Part shown: positions 1 through 6,924 of the stretch, one piece after another
Layout: every line of letters begins with the position of its first letter
Position numbering within the stretch: the stretch's first letter is position 1
Origin: an uncultured Subdoligranulum sp.
Lineage (GTDB): Bacteria > Bacillota > Clostridia > Christensenellales > CAG-314
Length of the DNA stretch: 13,208 nucleotides
Direction of reading: 5' to 3'
NCBI GenBank assembly: GCA_900551395.1
Contig: URVX01000016.1
Coordinates: forward strand, 1-13,208
Position numbers and translations under genes: made by a program
Notes under the pieces: generated by a model
What the model saw: only the letters and a program-made list of their open reading frames with translations
The model's database searches: none
Told to the model about the DNA's origin: nothing

Positions 1-110
1 GCCTGCCTTTAGTCATTTTCTGTAATGAAGGTATGCTATCACAAAAATGCGTCCCTGTCTAATATAGAAAAAATACGTCTTGTTAAAGGTTTTTCCTATA
101 TCAAGTTGTT
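1..110. other. non-coding tail downstream of the LysR fragment
   Basis: AT-rich stretch after the stop of the minus-strand LysR fragment. I see no convincing gene and no clear GC-rich hairpin with a T-run that would serve as its terminator. Confidence 0.4.
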
Positions 111-580
111 CTATTCCAGGACCTTCTCCAGCTCCTCCAGATATTTCTGCCCCAGGGGACTTAAGGCTGCCCCCTTCCGTTTCAGATATCCGATCGTCAT
201 GGTTTCTTCTGTGGAGAGTTTTACCGCACAATACTCCGAACCATTCAGATTTTCGCAGATAATGCCGCTGCAAAGTGTATATCCGTTCAGTCCTTTCATC
301 AGATTCAGCATCGGCGCACGGTCATTCGCCTTGATCGACTGTTTGTATTCATACGTACTGAACACTTCCTCCGCAAAATAAAACGAATTGTTGCTCCCCT
401 GGTCAAACGAAAGAAATGGATAATCTTCCAGATCCTCCAGAGTAATCTCCTTCTTTTTTGCCAACGGATGACCGCTCCAAAGGTACACGTATTCCTGACA
501 GTCAAAAAGCTCATGAAATTCCAGATTGTTTTCCTTCAGAATCTTGTTGAGCGCCTGACTGTTCTCGCACCACTCGTGCG
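111..580 (-). pseudogene. LysR-family transcriptional regulator, C-terminal part only
   Basis: Roughly the last 155 residues of a LysR-type regulator, reading from about 580 down to a TAG at 111-113. What remains is the back half of the effector-binding domain: ALNKILKENNLEFHEL, then HPLAKKKEITLEDLEDYPFLSFDQG, a FYFAEE motif, a GLNGYTLCSGI stretch and a final LGQKYLEELEKVLE helix. The order and spacing match LysR regulators of gut Clostridia, where this domain senses a small molecule and modulates DNA binding. The winged-helix DNA-binding domain and the first half of the effector domain are missing. The reading frame stays open beyond 600 but there encodes the reverse complement of the neighbouring ferritin-like gene, so the LysR sequence ends abruptly near 566-600. 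The truncation comes from the join described there; nothing visible suggests gradual decay. Target genes cannot be inferred. Confidence 0.75.
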
Positions 581-602
581 TCGTTTTCCGCGCCGCGTCG
601 AG
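566..602. other. breakpoint between segment A and segment B
   Basis: To the left, the minus-strand LysR frame is recognisable up to about 566. To the right, the plus-strand ferritin-like frame is recognisable from about 600 (residues EQQQQKRLASL). Both genes are cut internally and both have lost their N-terminal part, which a simple intergenic insertion would not do. A GC-rich tract with AGC/CAG repeats (591-613) sits at the breakpoint and may have helped mis-join reads. No transposase, target duplication or att-like repeat is visible. Confidence 0.65.
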
Positions 603-1634
603 CAGCAGCAGCAAAAGCGTCTCGCTTCCCTCAAGCCGATAAACGAAACGCAGCTGGAGACCACGATAAGCTACGAACAGCTTGCGGTAGACCTTACGGC
701 TTTTCTTGCCCAGCGCGCAACGGACAAAGGCTTTAAAGCCGCGTTGGATTTTGCTTTGCTGGAGGATTTCGACCACCTTTATCGTTATGCCGATTTGCTT
801 GAGAACGACACGGGTATACGTGCCGAAACGCTTGTAGGCAATTATACCGAAATAATGCCCGGCAGACCTACGATAGCGCACCACAGGCATCCCAACGATT
901 CCATAAAACGCGCGACGGACAGCAAAAAGGTCGACCTTATGACCACGCTGGACACCCACATCATAACGGCGGCAGAGCAGCAGACGATGAATTATTACAT
1001 GAATCTCGGCGCTTTCTACAAAAACGACGCCGGAAGAAAGCTGTATTCCGAAATCGGCATGGTGGAGGAGCAGCACGTTTCGCAGTACGGCAGCTTTATC
1101 GATACCAATGTGACGCTTTTGGAGTGCAATCTTATGCACGAATACACCGAGTGCTATCTGTATTATTCCATGTACGAGGACGAAACGGACGCTTACGTCA
1201 AGAGTATCTGGGAGCAGTGCTTCAATCAGGAGCTGTCTCACCTACAGGACGCCGTGCGCCTGTTGAGAAAATACGAAAACAAGGATTGGCAGGAGGTTAT
1301 TCCAAACGGAGGCGTTTTCCCCGCGTTAATTCAGCTTAAGTCAAACAAGGATTATGTAAGAGAAGTGCTTGCCAACACAGTGAGCTTGACTGCAAAGAGG
1401 GAGGGCTTCAAAAACGTCGGCGATATGCCCGCCAATTCCGACTTCTTCAAATATCAGCACATGGTCAACGGCGACAATGACGAGTCGGTTGAAAGCCACC
1501 GCGTTATTGAAAACTATATTATCAGAAAGGGCGAGGATTATCGCTTCCAGACCAAAAAGCACCCTGTCAAGGAGCTGCAGTGCAGAACCAAGGACAACAC
1601 CAAGGTAGGCATCACTGCGCTTAAAAACGCTTGA
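600..1634 (+). pseudogene. ferritin-like diiron-domain protein, 5'-truncated
   Basis: About 344 residues of a helical, acidic protein ending at TGA 1632-1634. It shows the ferritin/rubrerythrin four-helix metal pattern: a first Glu in ITAAEQQTMNYYMNLG, then EEQH (ExxH) in the next helix, then a Glu in the LLECNLMHEYTECYLYY helix, then ELSH (ExxH). This arrangement would bind a diiron centre, suggesting an oxidoreductase or peroxide-handling role, though the exact reaction is unknown. An in-frame ATG exists at 468, but residues encoded before about 600 belong to the antisense of the LysR gene, so that start is spurious and the true N-terminus lies off the joined sequence. No ribosome binding site precedes any usable start. 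A strong terminator follows 18 bases after the stop. Subfamily not recognised. Confidence 0.7.
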
Positions 1635-1652
1635 CCGAATTTAAATCAATGG

Positions 1653-1689
1653 AAAAACGTCTCCGGCAAAAGACCGCGGGACGTTTTTT
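1653..1689 (+). terminator. intrinsic terminator after the ferritin-like gene
   Basis: Nine-base stem AAAAACGTC (1653-1661) pairs with GACGTTTTT (1680-1688). A small inner CGG/CCG pairing lies in the loop, and the stem runs into a T-tract ending at 1689. It lies 18 bases past the stop codon. Confidence 0.85.
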
Positions 1690-1932
1690 ATGTATATTGT
1701 ATTCTTCATATTGTATATTTATGCTATAAGCGGGCTTGGAATTTTATTAAAATTCAATTTTGCAGGCATGTCTGAATAAATAACGCATGTTTTGAATTTA
1801 CCGTATATTAGGGGCGGCAGAGAGCAAAAGAGCAGGTTTTTGTCAAAAAATATGAAATTTATTCATAATTTCGACTTGTGAACAGGCAGAGCAAAGCTAT
1901 CGAAAAAATTTATGAGACGCTTTAAAAAAGTG
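1690..1932. other. non-coding region upstream of gdhA
   Basis: AT-rich and without a convincing open frame. It contains a short inverted repeat TATGAA-N5-TTCATA near 1850-1867 and no motif of a known riboswitch that I recognise. It separates the preceding terminator from the gdhA promoter and probably holds only upstream regulatory sequence. Confidence 0.4.
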
Positions 1933-1945
1933 CGGAAAATTTCCG
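1933..1945. promoter_or_regulatory. palindrome just upstream of the gdhA promoter
   Basis: CGGAAA-A-TTTCCG is a perfect 6+6 inverted repeat about one nucleosome-free helical turn (9 bases) upstream of the gdhA -35 element. Its position suits an activator or repressor site controlling glutamate dehydrogenase. The binding protein is unknown, and a chance occurrence is possible. Confidence 0.35.
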
Positions 1946-1954
1946 TCAAGACGC

Positions 1955-1983
1955 TTGACTTTATTCATTTTTATAACTATACT
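1955..1983 (+). promoter_or_regulatory. gdhA promoter (housekeeping-sigma type)
   Basis: TTGACT (1955-1960), a 17-base spacer and TATACT (1978-1983). Transcription would start near 1990, leaving a leader of about 60 bases before the gdhA start. It closely resembles the birA promoter in the same segment (TTGACA-N17-TATACT). Confidence 0.75.
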
Positions 1984-2048
1984 TCTCTTTGGACGGAAAA
2001 GAAAATCCGTTAAAAACAAAGCAGAAAAACTTTTGGAGGTTTTTTATT

Positions 2049-3395
2049 ATGTCTTATATTTCAGAGGTAATTGCCGCAACAGAAGCGAAAAATCCGGGCC
2101 AGCCCGAATTTATGCAGACTGTCAGAGAAGTTCTCGAGTCTCTCGCTCCTGTTATCGAGGCAAATGAAGAGCTTTACAGAAAGCACGCTATTCTGGAAAG
2201 ATTGGTCGAGCCTGACCGTCAGGTTATGTTCAGAGTGCCTTGGGTGGACGACAAAGGCGTGCCCCATGTCAATCGCGGCTACAGAGTTCAGTTCAACAAC
2301 GCCATAGGGCCTTACAAGGGCGGCTTGAGATTCCATCCCTCCGTCAACCTCAGCATCATGAAATTTTTGGGCTTCGAGCAAACCTTCAAAAACAGCCTTA
2401 CCGGTCTGCCTATGGGCGGCGGCAAGGGCGGCGCGGACTTTGACCCTCGCGGCAAGTCGGACGCCGAAGTCATGAGATTCTGCCAGAGCTTCATGACGGA
2501 GCTTTACAGACACATCGGTCCCGACATGGACGTGCCCGCAGGCGATATGGGCGTGGGCGGAAGAGAAATCGGTTACATGTTCGGTATGTACAAGAAAATA
2601 CGCGGCAGCTTTGAAAACGGCGTTCTGACCGGCAAGGGCTTGTCCTTCGGCGGCAGCCTTATCAGACCGGAAGCTACCGGTTACGGCGCTACATACTTCC
2701 TGGTAGAGGTTCTGAAGCACCTCAAGCAGGACATCAAGGGCAAGACCTTTGCTCTGTCCGGTTTCGGCAATGTTTCCTGGGGCGCTGTTTCCAAGATCAC
2801 CGAGCTTGGCGGCAAGGTGCTGACCATCTCCGGTCCCGACGGATACGTATACGACAAAGACGGAATCACCGGCAAGAAGATAGATTACATGCTCGAAATG
2901 AGAGCCAGCGGTCGTGACAAGGTGCAGGACTATGCGGACAAATTCGGCGTCGAGTTCTTTGCCGGACAAAAGCCTTGGGGCAATGTCAAAGCCGACATTT
3001 ACATGCCTTGCGCGACTCAGAACGAAATCAAGCTGGAAGACGCGGAAAAAATCGTCTCTATGGGCGTGATAATAGTCAACGAGGTCTCCAATATGCCTAC
3101 CACCAACGAGGCTCTTGCTTATCTGCAGAAGAACAATGTTCTCGTCTGCCCCAGCAAGGCTGTCAATGCGGGCGGCGTTGCGGTTTCCGGTCTGGAAATG
3201 TCCCAGAACAGCGAGAGATTGTCCTGGTCGGCAGAGGAAGTGGACAGACAGCTCAAGACCATCATGGCAAACATCCACAAGCAAATCACCGATGCTCTTG
3301 CCGCTTACAAAATGGACTACAATCTTGTCGCAGGCGCAAACCTCGCCGGCTTCAAAAAGGTTGTGGACGCGATGCTTGCTCAAGGTATCTGCTAA
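2049..3395 (+). CDS. gdhA: NAD-type glutamate dehydrogenase (hexameric, family I)
   Basis: A 448-residue enzyme interconverting glutamate with 2-oxoglutarate plus ammonia in the cytoplasm. The start is the ATG at 2049, 9 bases after GGAGG (2035-2039). A longer in-frame ATG at 1989 falls at the expected transcription start and is rejected. Catalytic and substrate residues are all present: Lys90 in GPYKGG, Lys114, Lys126 in PMGGGKGG and Asp166 in PAGDMGVG. The dinucleotide fold carries GFGNV at 238-242. The sequence strongly resembles the Clostridium symbiosum enzyme, including SGPDGYVYD (261-269), where the Pro-Asp pair matches the positions linked to NAD rather than NADP preference. A catabolic, NAD-linked role in amino-acid fermentation is therefore likely, by inference. 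It is a single-gene transcript with its own promoter and terminator. No lesion is seen. Confidence 0.96.
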   Translation: MSYISEVIAATEAKNPGQPEFMQTVREVLESLAPVIEANEELYRKHAILERLVEPDRQVMFRVPWVDDKGVPHVNRGYRVQFNNAIGPYKGGLRFHPSVNLSIMKFLGFEQTFKNSLTGLPMGGGKGGADFDPRGKSDAEVMRFCQSFMTELYRHIGPDMDVPAGDMGVGGREIGYMFGMYKKIRGSFENGVLTGKGLSFGGSLIRPEATGYGATYFLVEVLKHLKQDIKGKTFALSGFGNVSWGAVSKITELGGKVLTISGPDGYVYDKDGITGKKIDYMLEMRASGRDKVQDYADKFGVEFFAGQKPWGNVKADIYMPCATQNEIKLEDAEKIVSMGVIIVNEVSNMPTTNEALAYLQKNNVLVCPSKAVNAGGVAVSGLEMSQNSERLSWSAEEVDRQLKTIMANIHKQITDALAAYKMDYNLVAGANLAGFKKVVDAMLAQGIC

Positions 3396-3416
3396 AAAGC
3401 CTTTTAAAACAAATTT

Positions 3417-3441
3417 ACCCCCGCTTTCTGCGGGGGTTTTT
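3417..3441 (+). terminator. intrinsic terminator after gdhA
   Basis: CCCCCGC (3418-3424), loop TTTCT, GCGGGGG (3430-3436), then TTTTTG. A seven-base GC-rich stem with a T-run, 22 bases after the gdhA stop. Confidence 0.92.
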
Positions 3442-3504
3442 GTTTTCTGTTTTCGATGTCGTCGGTATTGCAAATTTTATCCGCGTCGCTGAACTGAATT
3501 AAAA

Positions 3505-3526
3505 AAAGAAAATTCGCAAATTTGCG
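3505..3526 (-). terminator. possible weak terminator for the birA-bioY operon
   Basis: On the minus strand, just past the stop of the small membrane protein, the palindrome CGCAAATTTGCG (3515-3526) is followed by a run rich in T. The stem is short (four strong pairs around AATT), so termination may be inefficient. The convergent gdhA terminator lies about 75 bases further on. Confidence 0.45.
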
Positions 3527-3528
3527 GG

Positions 3529-3768
3529 TTATTTACTTGAAAACCATATTACGTTGTCCGTTACGATAATAGTTATTATGTCCACGAGCCACAGCCAGGG
3601 CAAGCCGATGACGATGAGTAAAACGGCGATGATAATAAAAACAAGGTCGTTTGCGTTGACGCTCTTAACAAGACGATAAATTACCCATATTATGTCGAGG
3701 CAGGGGATTGCCAACAGAATTTTGACCAATTTGGGAAGTCCGTCCATTGCTTTGATAAAATCGTTCAT
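3529..3768 (-). CDS. small membrane protein of unknown function
   Basis: 79 residues, almost entirely hydrophobic. A short charged N-terminus is followed by a first membrane segment at about 14-34 (LVKILLAIPCLDIIWVIYRLV), a polar turn (KSVNAND), and a long hydrophobic stretch at 42-69 ending in WLVDIITIIV. The start ATG (complement of 3766-3768) has an AAGGAG ribosome binding site (complement of 3777-3782) eight bases upstream, which argues that it is really translated. It lies 52 bases after bioY with no terminator between, so it is probably co-transcribed with birA-bioY. That does not prove a biotin role. It resembles small two-helix proteins of Clostridia but I do not recognise a named family. 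Confidence 0.72.
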   Translation of the reverse strand: MNDFIKAMDGLPKLVKILLAIPCLDIIWVIYRLVKSVNANDLVFIIIAVLLIVIGLPWLWLVDIITIIVTDNVIWFSSK

Positions 3769-3820
3769 AAAAAATGCTCCTTATTTAAATTATTATATGC
3801 AGAATTTAAAAAAAACGCAA

Positions 3821-4432
3821 TCAAGCGGCTTGAGTTCTTTTGAGCCGAGAATTTATCGCACGGGCGACAAAATACGCAGCCACGACGCTCACCAAATCTT
3901 TGGGAAGGTAGGGCAAAGAAACAGACAAAATTGCAGGCACAGCTTGAGCTCCGGTAACGAGACAATAGTTCAGAACGCCGCAGGCGTGGCATACAACCAG
4001 TCCCAAGCAGGAAATAGCCCACACGGCGGCGTACGTACCGACACCCGGATTGCCCGCAGCTTTTTCGTTGTTTTGGTTCAGCGCGTTTGCGCTTGCTTTT
4101 ATGCGCATTTTCTTTTCAAGAATAAGAGCCAGCCCGCACGCTGCCACCAACGCCGCAAATCCGTACAAAAAGCCTCCCGTAGGTCCCAAAAAGACGCCTA
4201 TTCCCGCTTTGAAACCGGAAAAAACGGGCACGCCCGCCGCTCCTGCCGCAAGATAACACGCCAAAGCAATCAAACCGCCCTTCAATCCGAGAAACCAGCC
4301 GCAAAAAGCTATGGCAAAGGTTTGAAAGGTGAGGGGCACGCCGGACGGAAATGGGATGGATACCTGTGATAAAACGGCGATAATACAAACGCACATTGCA
4401 ATTTTGGCTATTTCATTTGCAGTTTTTTTCAT
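3821..4432 (-). CDS. bioY: biotin transporter BioY (ECF S-component)
   Basis: 203 residues with about six hydrophobic helices. The pattern is that of BioY, the membrane substrate-capture subunit for biotin that works alone or with the shared EcfA/EcfT energy module. Visible family features are the N-terminal QVSIPFPSGVPLTFQTFAI stretch, GPTGGFLYGF in the middle, and the C-terminal LPYLPKDLVSVVAAYFVARAI helix. A polar loop at about 108-128 (KMRIKASANALNQNNEKAAGN) is somewhat long for the family. The start overlaps the end of birA by 20 bases, implying translational coupling. The ribosome binding site is weak (a GGAAA inside birA), consistent with coupling. No EcfA or EcfT gene is in the window, so it probably uses a shared module encoded elsewhere. 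Repression through BirA is likely. Confidence 0.92.
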   Translation of the reverse strand: MKKTANEIAKIAMCVCIIAVLSQVSIPFPSGVPLTFQTFAIAFCGWFLGLKGGLIALACYLAAGAAGVPVFSGFKAGIGVFLGPTGGFLYGFAALVAACGLALILEKKMRIKASANALNQNNEKAAGNPGVGTYAAVWAISCLGLVVCHACGVLNYCLVTGAQAVPAILSVSLPYLPKDLVSVVAAYFVARAINSRLKRTQAA

Positions 4433-5459
4433 AGTCGTTTATTTCCGAAATTGAAATTTCTCCGCAGTCGAGGCGCATTATGCGCCCGTCGTCTGCCGCA
4501 ACCGTCAATCGGCAATCGTCGTCGATTTCGATTGCTGTTCCGCGCAATGTTTCGCCCGCGCGCAGGAATGTAATATTTTTGCCTACGACGCAGGATTTGC
4601 GTTTATATTCCTCCATGAAAGAATGCTCGGGCAGCGATAGATAAAATTCCGTCATATATCTGACAAAGCGCGCTGCGAGCAGACTTTTTACAGCTTTGTC
4701 GGGTTTTGAAGGATATATTGCTCCAGCAATGCTTTTTAGCTGCTCCGGAAAGCCGTGCGGCGGAGGAAACACGTTGAAACCGGCGCCGACAACAGCATAA
4801 CTCAGCCCGTTGCTTTCCATGTCGACGCACCCCTCCGTCAGGATACCGCAGATTTTTTTCCCATTGAGAAAAAGATCGTTCACCCATTTGATTTGCGTTT
4901 CCGGCTCGAGGCGAGGAGCGTTGTCGTCAAAGAAGCGTCTGGCGTCGTCCACGGCTCTTGCCCCCGCAACGCTTGCGGCGGCAGTGAGAAACAGCGCTTC
5001 CCGCGCGTTAAAGCGCGGTCTCAAAAGCAGACTTATGTAAAGTCCGCAGTCCGACGGAGAAAAAAAGCTTTTGCCGTTGCGTCCCTTTCCTTTTGTCTGC
5101 CGCTCGGCAATGACTACCGAAATTTCATCCGCTCCCTTTGCCGCGATGCGCTTGAGAAATTCGTTTGTAGAGTCAACCTCGTCCAGCAGCTCGATTTTGA
5201 AAACAGGCTTTTGCGGTGAGTTTGCAAAGCCTTTGTCGAGATAGTCCTTCAGAACGTCGGGATTGACAATGTCCGTCTGTGAGTCGAGACGATAACCCAG
5301 CTTGTTGACGGTGGATATTGAGTGCCCGTCGCGGCGCAGCTCGTTGACCGCCTTCCAAACCGATGTGCGGCTGACCGAAAAAAGCGCCGCCATTTCTCCG
5401 CCTGAAACATAACCGTCGGTTTGCGAAAGCACGTTCAAAACGCGATATTTCAAATTCAT
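4413..5459 (-). CDS. birA: bifunctional biotin-protein ligase / biotin operon repressor
   Basis: 348 residues. It activates biotin with ATP, transfers it to a lysine of biotin carboxyl-carrier proteins, and can repress biotin genes when loaded with biotinyl-AMP. Order of parts: winged-helix DNA-binding domain (about 3-60, recognition helix around SRTSVWKAVNELRRDG); catalytic domain with GKGRNGKSFFSP (124-135, the biotinyl-AMP loop), KWVND (191-195), KKICGILTEG (201-210) and VVGAGFNV; and a C-terminal SH3-like domain with GTAIEIDDDCRLTV. The ATG at 5459 is chosen because the helix-turn-helix begins right after it. The longer frame from 5519 would start inside the operator and upstream of the promoter -10. 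The mRNA is predicted to begin within about one base of this ATG, so it may be leaderless. It is followed by overlapping bioY. Confidence 0.93.
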   Translation of the reverse strand: MNLKYRVLNVLSQTDGYVSGGEMAALFSVSRTSVWKAVNELRRDGHSISTVNKLGYRLDSQTDIVNPDVLKDYLDKGFANSPQKPVFKIELLDEVDSTNEFLKRIAAKGADEISVVIAERQTKGKGRNGKSFFSPSDCGLYISLLLRPRFNAREALFLTAAASVAGARAVDDARRFFDDNAPRLEPETQIKWVNDLFLNGKKICGILTEGCVDMESNGLSYAVVGAGFNVFPPPHGFPEQLKSIAGAIYPSKPDKAVKSLLAARFVRYMTEFYLSLPEHSFMEEYKRKSCVVGKNITFLRAGETLRGTAIEIDDDCRLTVAADDGRIMRLDCGEISISEINDYEKNCK

Positions 5460-5466
5460 CCTTTTC

Positions 5467-5495
5467 AGTATACAGCTAGCGCCCGAATGTGTCAA
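5467..5495 (-). promoter_or_regulatory. birA-bioY promoter
   Basis: Reading the minus strand: TTGACA (complement of 5490-5495), a 17-base spacer and TATACT (complement of 5467-5472). The birA ATG lies only 7 bases after the -10, which puts the transcription start at or next to the start codon. Confidence 0.82.
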
Positions 5496-5520
5496 CCGTT
5501 TTTGAAATTTGGTTGACAAA
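5489..5520. promoter_or_regulatory. candidate BirA operator overlapping the -35
   Basis: Inverted repeat TGTCAACC (5490-5497), 13 AT-rich bases, GGTTGACA (5511-5518), with flanking bases extending it partly. The halves match the known BirA box type (TTGTnAACC ... GGTTnACAA), and the AT-rich spacer also resembles the E. coli bio operator. The spacer is slightly shorter than the usual 14-16. One half contains the -35 hexamer, so binding of BirA would block its own promoter. Confidence 0.75.
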
Positions 5521-5752
5521 AATCGCGCAGAATTTTTTTGACTGCGATTTGGCGAAGCTCGCGCTTTTGCTGCGGTTTCAAAGCGCTTAAGTGGATTACA
5601 TTAAAAGTCGGCAAAATGACCGGTTTTATGCTGCAAACGGAATGCTTACGCTTTGACGGCGGAAAGCCGCACGTGCACGAAAAAATGTTCGCGCATAAGC
5701 TTACGAATTTATTCTAATGCGGTCGTCATTTGTATTTTTGTCTCGGTCGGAC
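5521..5752. other. intergenic region between birA and the sigma gene
   Basis: The divergent region holds no convincing gene. One plus-strand frame stays open from 5538 to TAA 5715-5717; its last 33 residues, from ATG 5616 (MTGFMLQTECLRFDGG...), look compositionally protein-like, but there is no ribosome binding site. It could be a tiny ORF, a gene remnant or chance. Confidence 0.35.
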
Positions 5753-5781
5753 TTGACTTTGCCCGAACCGCCGTATAAAAT
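5753..5781 (+). promoter_or_regulatory. promoter of the sigma/PepSY operon
   Basis: TTGACT (5753-5758), 17 bases, TAAAAT (5776-5781). A TATAAA two bases earlier gives a less favourable 15-base spacer. This implies a leader of about 85 bases. It is a housekeeping-type promoter, not the AAC/CGT pattern typical of ECF self-regulation. Confidence 0.6.
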
Positions 5782-5874
5782 AATTTTCGTAAAATTTTGT
5801 CGCAAGAAGTAACCTTTTGTTTTTTCGCGTGTCTTATTTACGAAAAGCGATTGCGGCGTTTTCCGAGGAGAAAA

Positions 5875-6354
5875 ATGAAACACGACGAATTGACCGAGTT
5901 GTTCAGGGTGCATTACAATCCGCTGCTGCTGTACATGCTTTCGCTTTCAAAGAACAGAAGCGTCTCGGAGGATATAGTTTCGGAAGCTTTTTTCAAGGCG
6001 CTCATGTCTCCCGATGCGGAAATCGGAAATTTCGGAACGTGGTCCTTCCGTGTTTGCAGAAATTTATTTTTCAATTATTTGAGGAAGAACAAGCGGCTTG
6101 CCGACCGGCAGGACAAAAGCGTTGCCGACGACAGAAAGGCGTTGATTGACCAAATCATAGACGATGAAAGATATCGGGCGCTTTATCGCGCGGTGGAGCT
6201 GCTGGACGACGTGCACAGAGAGGCGATAACTTTGTTTTATTTTGAGGAGCAGAGCATAAAACAGATTTCGGATATTATGAACAAAACGGAGGATCACGTC
6301 AAGGTAAACCTTTTCAGAGCGAGAAAAAAATTGAAATCATTGCTGGAGGTATAA
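5875..6354 (+). CDS. ECF-type RNA polymerase sigma factor
   Basis: 159 residues, the normal size of a group IV (ECF) sigma factor that directs RNA polymerase to a small regulon. Region 2 covers about 5-75: YNPLLLYMLSLSKNRSVSEDIVSEAFFKAL, then GTWSFRVCRNLFFNYLRKNKR, the -10 recognition and core-binding helices. Region 4 covers about 100-156: HREAITLFYFEEQSIKQISDIMNKTEDHVKVNLFRARKKLKSLL, the -35 helix-turn-helix. There is no region 1 or 3. The ATG at 5875 has GAGGAG at 5865-5870. The frame is open further upstream to 5797, but that part lies in the leader and has no ribosome binding site. The following membrane gene starts one base after the stop and its ribosome binding site lies in this gene's last codons, so the two are tightly coupled, typical of sigma/anti-sigma pairs. 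Confidence 0.9.
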   Translation: MKHDELTELFRVHYNPLLLYMLSLSKNRSVSEDIVSEAFFKALMSPDAEIGNFGTWSFRVCRNLFFNYLRKNKRLADRQDKSVADDRKALIDQIIDDERYRALYRAVELLDDVHREAITLFYFEEQSIKQISDIMNKTEDHVKVNLFRARKKLKSLLEV

Positions 6355-6355
6355 A

Positions 6356-6889
6356 ATGGAATTTGAAAAAGCGTATCAAAAATTTTTAGACGGAACGGCG
6401 ACACCCGAAGAAGTGGAGTTTGTGCGCACCGAAATCAAGAAAGCTAAGGAACTTTCCGAAATTATCGACATGCAAAAGAAGGATGTGATAAAGAGCGCGG
6501 ATGATTCCAAGGTCAAAAAGGCGGCGAAAAAGTTCAGCCTGAAGATGGCTTTGACGACGGTCTGTATAGTTCTCGCCACTTTGGCGGTCGCCGCAGGCAT
6601 TGTTTTAGGCTCGGTGTTCGGCGTGGCTGTAAGCAGCGCCAAACGCAACACGAGCGTTTCGCACGAGCAGGCGCGGCAGATTGCTGAGGAGTATATCGCA
6701 ACCGAGCTTAAAATAGACGAGGAGGCAATCGGTTGCAAGATAGAAAGAGATTTGGAAATGAACTCCGCCCTCAAGAATTCTTATTATACCTACGAGGTTG
6801 AAATAAACACTTCGCTTGGCAAGGAAATAGAGCTTGTCGTAGACGGACGCAACGGGAAAGTCGTCTACGTAGAAGTGGACAGAAGCTAA
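6356..6889 (+). CDS. membrane PepSY-domain protein, probable anti-sigma factor
   Basis: 177 residues in three parts. The cytoplasmic N-terminus (1-60) opens with EKAYQKFLDGTATPEEVEFVRTEI, like the start of anti-sigma proteins, followed by a charged linker. One membrane helix spans about 64-92 (MALTTVCIVLATLAVAAGIVLGSVFGVAV). The outer C-terminal domain (about 101-175, SHEQARQIAEEYIATEL ... YYTYEVEINTSLGKEIELVVDGRNGKVVYVEVD) fits the PepSY fold. Its start is one base after the sigma gene stop, with GGAGG (6345-6349) inside the sigma gene. From position and topology I infer that it holds the sigma factor at the membrane and that the PepSY domain senses an envelope signal or controls proteolytic release. 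It lacks the HxxxCxxC zinc motif of classic anti-sigma factors, so the assignment rests on context. Confidence 0.78.
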   Translation: MEFEKAYQKFLDGTATPEEVEFVRTEIKKAKELSEIIDMQKKDVIKSADDSKVKKAAKKFSLKMALTTVCIVLATLAVAAGIVLGSVFGVAVSSAKRNTSVSHEQARQIAEEYIATELKIDEEAIGCKIERDLEMNSALKNSYYTYEVEINTSLGKEIELVVDGRNGKVVYVEVDRS

Positions 6890-6901
6890 ACTTTCAAGCG
6901 T

Positions 6902-6924
6902 AAAGCGGGCTTTAAGCCCGCTTT
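6902..6924 (+). terminator. terminator after the sigma/PepSY operon
   Basis: AAAGCGGGC (6902-6910), loop TTTAA, GCCCGCTTT (6916-6924): nine paired bases, 12 bases past the stop. The following sequence is AT-rich but not a pure T-run. The palindrome could also work in the other direction. Confidence 0.8.

Noticed and set aside
468..599. N-terminal extension of the ferritin-like frame back to ATG 468
   Set aside because: These codons are the antisense of the LysR gene; no ribosome binding site precedes the ATG and the frame is open only by chance across the join.
2061..3473. Long minus-strand open frame opposite gdhA
   Set aside because: It is the mirror of a strongly conserved gene with intact catalytic motifs; its own translation is low-complexity and lacks a ribosome binding site.
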